From: Lentzea albidocapillata subsp. violacea | Lineage (GTDB): Bacteria; Actinomycetota; Actinomycetes; Mycobacteriales; Pseudonocardiaceae | Length of the DNA: 64,000 nt | Assembly (NCBI RefSeq): GCF_900100275.1 | Contig: NZ_FNET01000013.1 | Coordinates: 168,413 to 232,412 of the forward strand | Direction of reading: 5' to 3' | In this document: piece by piece, positions 33,762 to 41,111 of the stretch | Layout of the letters: each line of letters begins with the position of its first letter | Numbering within the stretch: position 1 is the stretch's first letter | Translations under genes and position numbers: made by a program | The notes under the pieces: generated by a model | What the model saw: the letters and a program-made list of their open reading frames with translations, nothing else | Database searches by the model: none | Told to the model about the DNA's origin: nothing

Positions 33762-34053
33762 CCCAGCCGAGACCGATCCCGAGCACGTCCACCAGCGCGT
33801 CCAGCACGTCGCCACTGCGGTGCAGCGGCGTGATCACCTGCTGGAGCACCTCCGAAATGCCTGCGTAGGCCACCAGCCCGAGCAGAATGTGAGGAACTTT
33901 CGCGTACAGGCCGGTGAACGCGAGCATGGCGAACAGCACCGTGTGGACCACCTTGTCCGTGCCGGGCGGAGAGCTCGGCACACCTGACTCGGGGGTGAAC
34001 AACACGACGACGCTGAGCGACGCCGCGATCACGAACGGAAGTACTCGACCCAT
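33709..34053 (-). CDS. VanZ-like small membrane protein
   Basis: A 114-aa protein from the ATG at 34053 (GRVLPFVIAASLSVVVLF). It shows three to four membrane segments and the VanZ pattern TDKVVHTVLFAMLAFTGLYA, then a central helix (GLVAYAGISEVLQQVI) and HRSGDVLDALVDVLGIGLG, ending in an Arg-rich tail. VanZ family proteins influence glycopeptide sensitivity in enterococci, but most members have no known role. An earlier in-frame start would read into the pyk 5' region and is less likely. It is divergent from pyk. Confidence 0.8.
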   Translation of the reverse strand: MGRVLPFVIAASLSVVVLFTPESGVPSSPPGTDKVVHTVLFAMLAFTGLYAKVPHILLGLVAYAGISEVLQQVITPLHRSGDVLDALVDVLGIGLGWAIASVVRSRRRGPRTTR

Positions 34054-34117
34054 CGTCAGAACATTACCGAGTGGTAGTTCGGGATCGGTCCAGGAACGGG
34101 GTCTACTCTCTCTACAC

Positions 34118-35542
34118 GTGAGTCGACGCGCAAAGATCGTCTGTACCCTCGGTCCCGCCACTGGCACGCCGGAAAAGGTCCGTGACCTGGTAGCAGCCGG
34201 TATGGACGTGGCCAGGATGAACTTCAGCCACGGCAGCCATGCCGACCACAAGCAGGTTTACGACATGGTCCGCGCGGCAGCCGACGAGTCCGGCCGCGCC
34301 GTGGGCATTCTCGCCGACCTCCAGGGCCCCAAGATCCGCCTCGGTCGTTTCGCCGCGGGTCCGGTGGACTGGAACAACGGCGACGTCGTCCGCATCACCG
34401 TCGAGGACGTCGAGGGCACGCACGACCGCGTGTCGACGACGTACAAGGAGCTTGCGAAGGACGCCAAGGTCGGCGACCGCATGCTCGTGGACGACGGCAA
34501 GGTCGCGCTCGTGGTGGTCGACGTCGAAGGTTCCGACGTCGTCTGCGAGGTGACCGAGGGCGGACCCGTCAGCAACAACAAGGGCCTCTCGCTGCCCGGC
34601 ATGGACGTCTCCGTGCCGGCGCTGTCGGAGAAGGACATCGAGGACCTGGAGTTCGCGCTCTCGCTGGGCGTGGACTTCATCGCGCTGTCCTTCGTCCGCT
34701 CGCCCGCCGACATCGACCTGGTCCACCAGATCATGGACCGCTCGGGCAGCAAGCGGCTCCCGGTGATCGCGAAGATCGAGAAGCCGGAGGCAGTGGACAA
34801 CCTCGAGGCCATCGTCCTCGCCTTCGACGGCGTCATGGTCGCCCGCGGTGACCTGGGCGTCGAGCTGCCGCTGGAGCACGTCCCGCTGGTGCAGAAGCGC
34901 GCGATCCAGATCGCCCGCGAGAACGCCAAGCCGGTCATCGTCGCGACCCAGATGCTCGACTCGATGATCACCAACTCCCGCCCGACCCGCGCGGAGACGT
35001 CCGACGTCGCGAACGCGGTGCTCGACGGCGCGGACGCCCTGATGCTGTCCGGTGAGACCTCGGTCGGCCGCTACGCCATCGAGTCCGTGCAGACCATGGG
35101 CCGCATCATCGAGGCCGTCGAGACCGAGTCGGTCGTCGTGCCGCCGCTGACCCACGTCCCGCGCACCAAGCGCGGCGTGATCTCGTACGCGGCCCGCGAC
35201 ATCGGCGAGCGCCTCAACGCCAAGGCCCTGGTCGCGTTCACGCAGTCCGGCGACACGGTCCGCCGCCTGGCCCGCCTGCACACGCACCTGCCGCTGCTGG
35301 CGTTCACGCCGGAGCCCTCCGTCCGCTCGCAGCTGTCGCTGACGTGGGGCACCGAGACGTTCCTGGTGCCGAAGGTGGAGTCCACCGACGAGATGGTCCG
35401 CCAGGTCGACGTGGCCATGATCGAGATTGGCCGTTACTCCGCCGGCGACCTCATGGTGGTCGTCGCCGGATCGCCTCCCGGCACCATCGGGTCCACCAAC
35501 CTCATCCGGGTGCACCGCCTGGGCGAGGACGACCACGCCTAG
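34118..35542 (+). CDS. pyk: Pyruvate kinase
   Basis: A 474-aa glycolytic enzyme converting PEP and ADP to pyruvate and ATP. GTG 34118 (SRRAKIVCTLGPATG) matches the family N-terminus; a longer open frame upstream lies in the promoter region. Motifs are ILADLQGPKIRLG, VIAKIEKPEAVDNLEAI (catalytic Lys and metal Glu), VARGDLGVELP, ATQMLDSMITNSRPTRAE and DALMLSGETSVGRY. The C-terminal allosteric domain is present (KALVAFTQSGDTVRRLA). There is no clear ribosome binding site, so the mRNA may be nearly leaderless. Ends in a long stem-loop. Confidence 0.97.
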   Translation: MSRRAKIVCTLGPATGTPEKVRDLVAAGMDVARMNFSHGSHADHKQVYDMVRAAADESGRAVGILADLQGPKIRLGRFAAGPVDWNNGDVVRITVEDVEGTHDRVSTTYKELAKDAKVGDRMLVDDGKVALVVVDVEGSDVVCEVTEGGPVSNNKGLSLPGMDVSVPALSEKDIEDLEFALSLGVDFIALSFVRSPADIDLVHQIMDRSGSKRLPVIAKIEKPEAVDNLEAIVLAFDGVMVARGDLGVELPLEHVPLVQKRAIQIARENAKPVIVATQMLDSMITNSRPTRAETSDVANAVLDGADALMLSGETSVGRYAIESVQTMGRIIEAVETESVVVPPLTHVPRTKRGVISYAARDIGERLNAKALVAFTQSGDTVRRLARLHTHLPLLAFTPEPSVRSQLSLTWGTETFLVPKVESTDEMVRQVDVAMIEIGRYSAGDLMVVVAGSPPGTIGSTNLIRVHRLGEDDHA

Positions 35543-35552
35543 TGCTCCGGCT

Positions 35553-35613
35553 CTCAGCAAGGCACCGGCCCTGCTCCTTCATACTGGAGGAGCGGGGCCG
35601 TCGCCTTGCTGAG
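35553..35613 (+). terminator. Long stem-loop terminator after pyk
   Basis: The outer arms CTCAGCAAGGC (35553-35563) and GCCTTGCTGAG (35603-35613) are perfect. Inside, GGCCCTGCTCCT pairs with AGGAGCGGGGCC with one mismatch. It begins 11 bp after the pyk stop and ends 20 bp before tesB, so it may attenuate rather than abolish read-through into tesB. Confidence 0.85.
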
Positions 35614-35633
35614 ATGTTAGGGAGAGTTTCGCT

Positions 35634-36545
35634 GTGACTGAGGCCGCCCGTGCCGCTGCTACGAGCCCGTCGGGCCTGAGCGGACAATCCGCAGTGGACG
35701 ACCTGGTCGCGTTGCTCGACCTGGAGCGCATCGAGGAGAACATCTTCCGCGGTGTCTCGCCCGCGGAGTCGCCCCTGCGTGTGTTCGGCGGGCAGGTGGC
35801 GGGCCAGGCCCTGGTGGCCGCGGGCCGCACCGTCCCGGTGGAACGCCGGGTGCACTCGCTGCACTCGTACTTCATCAGGCCCGGCGACCCGCGCGTGCCG
35901 ATCGTGTACGAGGTGGACCGCATCCGCGACGGCCGCTCGTTCACCACCCGCCGCGTCGTGGCCGTGCAGCACGGCAAGGCGATCTTCTCGCTCTCCGCGT
36001 CCTTCCAGCTGGAGGAGCAGGGCGTCGAGCACTCGTCGGACATGCCGGACGTGCCGGACCCCGAGTCGCTGCCGACGTGGACCGAGTCCGCCAAGAGCTA
36101 CCCGCTGGTGAACCTGAAGTTCCCGCGCCCCATCGACGTCCGCTACGTGACCGAGCCGCCGTGGGAGTCCCGTGAGGACGGTCCGGGCCAGGCCGCGTCA
36201 CGGGTGTGGATGAAGGCCGACGGCAAGCTGCCGGACGACCCGATGCTGCAGCTCTGCGTGATGACCTACGCGTCGGACATGACGCTGCTGGACGGGGTTC
36301 TGGCGCGGCACGGCGTTTATTGGGGGCTGGACAAGGTTCTCGGAGCCTCTTTGGACCACGCTATGTGGTTCCACCGGGCGTTTCGTGCCGATGAGTGGTT
36401 GTTGTACGACACCACTTCGCCTTCGGCGTCCGGGAATCGTGGGCTGGCTACCGGGCGGTTCTTCACCCGGGATGGGCAGCTGGTGGCGACGGTGGTGCAG
36501 GAAGGGCTGATCCGGGTGATCAAGTCGTCGCCCGAAGGGGACTGA
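35634..36545 (+). CDS. tesB: Acyl-CoA thioesterase II
   Basis: A 303-aa double-hotdog thioesterase hydrolysing acyl-CoA to fatty acid and CoA. The first hotdog has RVFGGQVAGQALVAAGRTV and HSLHSYFIRPGD; the second has MTYASDMTLLDGVL and SLDHAMWFHRAFRADEWLL, followed by GNRGLATGRFFTRDGQLVAT, all typical of TesB. The GTG start follows TTAGGGAGAG. The pyk-tesB order is conserved in actinobacteria. From about codon 220 (36290) to the stop the third codon positions switch from mostly C/G to many T and the DNA looks compositionally different from the first two-thirds. Confidence 0.95.
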   Translation: MTEAARAAATSPSGLSGQSAVDDLVALLDLERIEENIFRGVSPAESPLRVFGGQVAGQALVAAGRTVPVERRVHSLHSYFIRPGDPRVPIVYEVDRIRDGRSFTTRRVVAVQHGKAIFSLSASFQLEEQGVEHSSDMPDVPDPESLPTWTESAKSYPLVNLKFPRPIDVRYVTEPPWESREDGPGQAASRVWMKADGKLPDDPMLQLCVMTYASDMTLLDGVLARHGVYWGLDKVLGASLDHAMWFHRAFRADEWLLYDTTSPSASGNRGLATGRFFTRDGQLVATVVQEGLIRVIKSSPEGD

Positions 36546-36553
36546 GTTCGCAG

Positions 36554-37063
36554 CTAGTCCGCACGACGTCGCCGGTGGGTAGGCCGAAGGTTCGCCGGCG
36601 GCGTCAACGCCCGCGTCTCCACCCGCTCCAGCACCACCGAACTCGTCAGGTTCCGCACCTCCGTCCGCGAAGCGATCTTGTCCATCAGGAACGCCTGCAG
36701 GTGCGTGGAGTCGGCAACGGCGATGTGCAGCAGGAAATCGGCCTGCCCGGACACGTGGAAGATCGACCGGGTCTCCGGCTGCGCCATCACGAACGCCCGG
36801 AACCCGGCCACCACGGTCCGGGTGTGCGGCCGCACGTTCACCGAGATCACGGCCTCCAGCGGCAGGCCGGTGGTAGCCGGATCCACCACGGCGTGGCACC
36901 CCGTGATCACACCGAGGTCGCGCAGTCGCCGCACCCGCTGCAGACAGGAAGAAGGCGCCAGCCCGACGATCTCCGCCAAAGCGCGGTTCGGCAGGGTCGC
37001 GTCGTTCTGCAACTCCTCCAGGATGTGCCAGTCGACCGAATCGAGTTCGGCTTGTTCGCGCAT
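36554..37063 (-). CDS. Lrp/AsnC-family regulator
   Basis: A 169-aa regulator: N-terminal winged helix (ELDSVDWHILEELQNDATL, ALAEIVGLAPSSCLQRVRRL) and a C-terminal RAM ligand-binding domain (EAVISVNVRPHTRTVVAGF, SGQADFLLHIAVAD). It is divergent from a LysE-type exporter with a 60-bp spacer, the classic arrangement in which an Lrp protein senses an amino acid and switches on its export. The ATG at 37063 gives the family N-terminus; longer readings run through the exporter gene. Confidence 0.93.
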   Translation of the reverse strand: MREQAELDSVDWHILEELQNDATLPNRALAEIVGLAPSSCLQRVRRLRDLGVITGCHAVVDPATTGLPLEAVISVNVRPHTRTVVAGFRAFVMAQPETRSIFHVSGQADFLLHIAVADSTHLQAFLMDKIASRTEVRNLTSSVVLERVETRALTPPANLRPTHRRRRAD

Positions 37064-37123
37064 AACCGAACATCGTACTGACCTGCTGGAATTGACACGA
37101 ACAAACCACCGAGGATCAGCGCT

Positions 37124-37717
37124 ATGCACATCGCGTGGACGTCGTTCCTGCTGGCACTCGTGGTGATCACGGTCGTGCCCGGTCCCGACTTCGTACTGGT
37201 CATGGGGAACGCGGTCCGCAGCCTCCGCAAGGGCGTCGAGGCGGCCCTTGGCGTGCTCACCGGGCTGCTGATCCACGGGACGCTCGCGACGGTCGGGTTG
37301 TCCGCGCTCGTGGCGGCGGCACCGGCGGCGCTGTTGGTCGTGAAGGCGATCGGCGCGCTTTACCTGGCCTACATCGGTTTCATGACGCTCAAAGCGGCCA
37401 CCAAACCGATCGAGCAGCAGCCGGAGCAGAAGAACGTGTTCCTGCGTGGCATGTTGTGCGATCTGTTGAACCCCAAGGTGATGCTCACGTTCCTGAGCCT
37501 CATCCCGCAGGCGATGGACCCGAACGCCGCGCCGCTGCCTCAGGCGGCGGTGCTGAGCGCCGTCACGGTCGGCGTGTTCGCGGTGTTCTGGGTCATCGTG
37601 GTGCCGTCCGCGCGTCAGCTCGGCCGGCTGCTGAGCAGGCCCCGGACCCGCGCGGCGTTCGAGCGGGTCTGTGGGACCGCTCTCATCGGGTTGGCTGCGT
37701 CAGTTCTCGCTACCTGA
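37124..37717 (+). CDS. LysE/RhtB-family amino-acid exporter
   Basis: A 197-aa inner-membrane exporter with six predicted helices. It shows the family signature VVPGPDFVLVMGNAVRSLRK, GLLIHGTLATVGLSALV, LYLAYIGFMTLKA and FLRGMLCDLLNPKVMLTFLS. It probably exports one or more amino acids under control of the divergent Lrp protein. ATG start after GAGGATC. The last 18 bp overlap the convergent DUF2218 gene. Confidence 0.94.
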   Translation: MHIAWTSFLLALVVITVVPGPDFVLVMGNAVRSLRKGVEAALGVLTGLLIHGTLATVGLSALVAAAPAALLVVKAIGALYLAYIGFMTLKAATKPIEQQPEQKNVFLRGMLCDLLNPKVMLTFLSLIPQAMDPNAAPLPQAAVLSAVTVGVFAVFWVIVVPSARQLGRLLSRPRTRAAFERVCGTALIGLAASVLAT

Positions 37718-38002
37718 GTCCCACGTGACGGACAGCTCGTCGCGCGTTCCGAAGCGGACCAGGTGCCGTTCTACGACGTCGCGCAGGCGTGCCACGTCCT
37801 CCTCCGACGTGCACACCACGCGCATGATCAAGCCGTCGTCGGCGGCCTCGAACTCCGCCAGGCCGGCGGAGAAGCGGACGAAGCCGCGGGTGTCCTCCCA
37901 GGACCCTTCGAGGTCCTTGGCCGTGAAGTGCTTCACCAGCTGCGATCCGTACCTGGAGGCACGGTCGGTCGCCGAGCGTCCCACGCTCGTGAATTCCGTC
38001 AT
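37700..38002 (-). CDS. DUF2218 domain protein
   Basis: A 100-aa protein of the DUF2218 family. Conserved blocks are DRASRYGSQLVKHFTAK, RFSAGLAEFEAADDGLIMRV and EDVARLRDVVERHLVRFG. The family lacks a known role; in some bacteria it lies beside siderophore or metal genes, which is not the case here. Complete, no signal peptide. Confidence 0.9.
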   Translation of the reverse strand: MTEFTSVGRSATDRASRYGSQLVKHFTAKDLEGSWEDTRGFVRFSAGLAEFEAADDGLIMRVVCTSEEDVARLRDVVERHLVRFGTRDELSVTWDSGSEN

Positions 38003-38123
38003 GCAGCCAACTTACGCCTAGCAATACGTACCGGCACGTGACGCGGTTCACCTGCCGAAACGGAGTCTGAGAACACCCTGTGACGTCTCGCGCAAAGGCG
38101 CGGAACACGGCAGGCTGTCGCCT

Positions 38124-39554
38124 ATGACGGAAGGCAAAGCACGTATCGCGGTCACCGGTCTTGCCACCATGGGCAGCAACCTCGCGCGCAACCTCGCGCG
38201 GCACGGTTTCACAGTGGCAGTGCACAACCGGACGCCCGCGAAGATGAAGGCCCTGCTCGACGAGCACGGCCACGAGGGCGACTTCGTCGGCGCCGAGACG
38301 TTGCAGGAACTGGTGGACAGCCTGCAGACGCCGCGCCAGATCATCATCATGGTCAAGGCGGGTGGCCCGACCGACGCCGTCATCGACGAGCTGAGCGGGC
38401 TCCTGGAGCCCGGCGACATGGTCATCGACGGCGGCAACGCCCACTTCAACGACACGCGCCGCCGTGAGGCCGCGCTGAAGGAGAAGGGGCTGCTGTTCGT
38501 CGGCGCCGGCATCTCCGGTGGCGAGGAGGGCGCGCTCAACGGGCCCAGCATCATGCCGGGCGGTCCCGCGGAGTCGTACAAGCACGTCGGGCCGGTCTTC
38601 GAGGAGATCGCGGCCAAGGTGGACGGTCAGCCGTGCTGCGTGCACGTCGGGCCGGACGGCGCCGGGCACTTCGTGAAGATGGTGCACAACGGCATCGAGT
38701 ACGCCGACATGCAGCTGATCGCCGAGGCGTACGACCTGCTGAGCCGCATCGGCGGGCAGTCGCCGGCCGAGATCTCCGAGGTCTTCACGCAGTGGAACTC
38801 GGGCGACCTGGAGTCGTACCTGGTCGAGATCACCGCCGAGGTCCTCAAGCACGTCGACGCCGACGGCACGCCGCTCGTCCACGTCATCGAGGACGCGGCG
38901 GAGCAGAAGGGCACCGGCCGCTGGACCGTGCAGGAGGCGCTGGAACTGGGCGTCCCGGTCACCGGCATCGCCGAGGCCGTCTTCGCCCGCAGCCTGAGCG
39001 GCCACACCGAGCAGCGCAAGGCCGTGCGGGACGCGTTCGGTGCCAGCGAGGTCGTCGCGAAGCCGGACGCCGAACTGGTCGACGACGTGCGCCAGGCGCT
39101 CTACGCGTCGAAGGTCGTCGCGTACGCGCAGGGCTTCGACATGATGCGCGAGGCGTCGAAGAACTTCGGCTGGGACATCGACCTCGGTGCGATGGCGACG
39201 ATCTGGCGTGGTGGCTGCATCATCCGCGCGCAGTTCCTCAACCGCATCCGTGAGGCGTACGACGCGAACGCGGACATCGCGTCTCTTCTGGTGGACGACT
39301 ACTTCCGCGACGCGGTGCAGAATGCCGAGGCCGCTTGGCGCAGGGTCGTGGTCCGTGCGGTCGAGTCCGGCGTGCCGACGCCGGGCTTCGTGTCCGCTTT
39401 GGCCTACTACGACGGACTTCGCTCCGAACGACTGCCCGCCGCGCTCGTGCAGGGACAGCGGGACTTCTTCGGGGCGCACACGTACCGGCGCACCGACAGG
39501 CCCGGTAGCTTCCACACGTTGTGGTCGGGTGATCGATCAGAGGTGGAAGCGTGA
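38124..39554 (+). CDS. gnd: 6-phosphogluconate dehydrogenase, decarboxylating
   Basis: A 476-aa pentose-phosphate enzyme giving ribulose 5-phosphate, CO2 and NAD(P)H. The N-terminal Rossmann reads VTGLATMGSNLARNLARHG, the catalytic region includes VGAGISGGEEGALNGPSIMP and GHFVKMVHNGIEYADMQL, and the C-terminal helical domain IWRGGCIIRAQFLNRI. The length and the C-terminal ending (FFGAHTYRRTDRPGSFHTLW) mark it as the long NADP-type form. It overlaps the next gene by 4 bp (GTGA), although the products are unrelated. Confidence 0.97.
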   Translation: MTEGKARIAVTGLATMGSNLARNLARHGFTVAVHNRTPAKMKALLDEHGHEGDFVGAETLQELVDSLQTPRQIIIMVKAGGPTDAVIDELSGLLEPGDMVIDGGNAHFNDTRRREAALKEKGLLFVGAGISGGEEGALNGPSIMPGGPAESYKHVGPVFEEIAAKVDGQPCCVHVGPDGAGHFVKMVHNGIEYADMQLIAEAYDLLSRIGGQSPAEISEVFTQWNSGDLESYLVEITAEVLKHVDADGTPLVHVIEDAAEQKGTGRWTVQEALELGVPVTGIAEAVFARSLSGHTEQRKAVRDAFGASEVVAKPDAELVDDVRQALYASKVVAYAQGFDMMREASKNFGWDIDLGAMATIWRGGCIIRAQFLNRIREAYDANADIASLLVDDYFRDAVQNAEAAWRRVVVRAVESGVPTPGFVSALAYYDGLRSERLPAALVQGQRDFFGAHTYRRTDRPGSFHTLWSGDRSEVEA

Positions 39555-41056
39555 AGTTTCGAGTTCTGGGGGCGGTCGTCGCTGTGGCGGCAGGGTTTTC
39601 CCTGACGTCCAGCGGCGGTGCCGTGGCGGTCGGCAACGAGACCCTCACGGCTGATCTCGACAAGATCCTGGCCGACAACGCGCTCAAGGGCGCGGACGTC
39701 GGCCTGGTCGTGCGGGACGCCGGTTCCGGCGAAGTGATCTACACCAGGCAGAGCGGCAGGCGTTCCCAGGTGGCGTCGAACATGAAGCTGCTCACCACGA
39801 CGACGGCGCTGGACCTGCTGGGCCCGGACTTCCGCTGGAAGACCGAGCTCGTGTCGAGCGGCACGAAGTCCGGGGCGGTGCTCAAGGGCGACCTGGCGCT
39901 GCGCGGTGGCGGCGACCCGACGATGTCCCGGCTCCGCTACCAGCAGCTCGCGGACACGTTGAAGGCCAGCGGTGTCACCACCGTCAACGGCGCGTTGGTC
40001 ATCGACGACACGAAGTTCGACGCGCAGCCGTACGGCACCGGCTGGGCGTGGGATGACGAGCCGTTCTCCTACAGCGCGGAGACGTCGGCGCTCACGCTCT
40101 CGCCGGACGCGAAGTTCAGCGCGGGCACGGTGGTCGTGCGCGTCAAGCCGGGTGCCGCGGCGGGCGCCCCGGCCGTCGTCACGACCGAACCGGCGAACGA
40201 CCACGTGCAGGTCGTGTCCACGGCGACGACCGGCAACGCCGGCCTCTTCGTGGAACGCGAGCACGGCACGAACCGGATCATCGTCAGCGGGTCGACGTCC
40301 GTCGAGACCACCAGGCTCTCGTCGGTCAAGGATCCGACGGGGCTCGTGACGTCGGTGTTCCAGAAGGCGTTGCAGGCCAGCGGGATCACCGTCACCGGCG
40401 GTGTGAAGCGGCAGAAGGCGCCGGCCGATGCCACCGTCCTCGCGACCGACACGTCGATGACGCTGCGCGAGCTGAACGTGCCGTTGCTCAAGGACAGCAA
40501 CAACATGCTGGCCGAGGTGCTGGTCAAGACCGCGGGTGGCTCGTTCACCAACGGCATCAACCAGCTCAGCACCAAGTGGTCCGGTCTGGGCGTCGACCCG
40601 AACGCGGTCGAGGTCTTCGACGGCTCCGGCATGTCCCGGCTCGACCAGTTCTCCCCGGACGACCTCACGTCGGTGCTGATCAAGGCGAGGGCCAGGCCGT
40701 GGTTCTCCGCGTGGCAGGCCTCGCTGCCCGTCGCCGGTGTCGACGGCACGCTGGTCAACCGCATGAGGAACACCCCGGCGGCGGGCAACGTGAAGGCCAA
40801 GACCGGGTCCCTCTCGGGTGTCTCGGGCCTGGCGGGCTACGTGCGCACCGCTGCGGGTCGTGACCTCGTGTTCTCGGTGGTGCAGAACAACGTCCTGCTC
40901 TTCAACAACCCGAAGAACATCGAGGACAGGATCGCCGTGCGGCTGGCCGCGGAGGGCGGCACGGTCTCGCCCCAGGTCCAGTCGGTGCCGCAGCAGCGCA
41001 AGGTTCCCGCCCAGGAACGCTTCGACGTGGAGTGCTCCTGGATCGGCACCTGCTAG
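39551..41056 (+). CDS. dacB: D-alanyl-D-alanine carboxypeptidase/endopeptidase (PBP4 type)
   Basis: A 501-aa penicillin-binding protein of peptidase family S13 that trims peptidoglycan cross-links outside the membrane. A signal sequence (VLGAVVAVAAGFSLTSSGG) is followed by the three active-site motifs: Ser76-x-x-Lys79 (ASNMKLLTT), Ser316-x-Asn (LKDSNNMLAE) and Lys417-Thr-Gly (AKTGSLSGVSG). The insert between motifs 1 and 2 is typical of PBP4. The C-terminal extension has two Cys (VECSWIGTC). GTG start overlapping gnd; strong terminator after it. Confidence 0.95.
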   Translation: MKFRVLGAVVAVAAGFSLTSSGGAVAVGNETLTADLDKILADNALKGADVGLVVRDAGSGEVIYTRQSGRRSQVASNMKLLTTTTALDLLGPDFRWKTELVSSGTKSGAVLKGDLALRGGGDPTMSRLRYQQLADTLKASGVTTVNGALVIDDTKFDAQPYGTGWAWDDEPFSYSAETSALTLSPDAKFSAGTVVVRVKPGAAAGAPAVVTTEPANDHVQVVSTATTGNAGLFVEREHGTNRIIVSGSTSVETTRLSSVKDPTGLVTSVFQKALQASGITVTGGVKRQKAPADATVLATDTSMTLRELNVPLLKDSNNMLAEVLVKTAGGSFTNGINQLSTKWSGLGVDPNAVEVFDGSGMSRLDQFSPDDLTSVLIKARARPWFSAWQASLPVAGVDGTLVNRMRNTPAAGNVKAKTGSLSGVSGLAGYVRTAAGRDLVFSVVQNNVLLFNNPKNIEDRIAVRLAAEGGTVSPQVQSVPQQRKVPAQERFDVECSWIGTC

Positions 41057-41071
41057 CAGAACGTCCCCAGT

Positions 41072-41111
41072 GGAGCCGCCCCGAGTCTTTTCGGGGCGGC
41101 TCCTCGTTTTC
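41072..41111 (+). terminator. Terminator after dacB
   Basis: Perfect 13-bp arms GGAGCCGCCCCGA (41072-41084) and TCGGGGCGGCTCC (41091-41103) with a 6-nt loop, then TCGTTTTC. The stop of the convergent SulP-carbonic anhydrase gene abuts it, so it may serve both strands. Confidence 0.9.
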
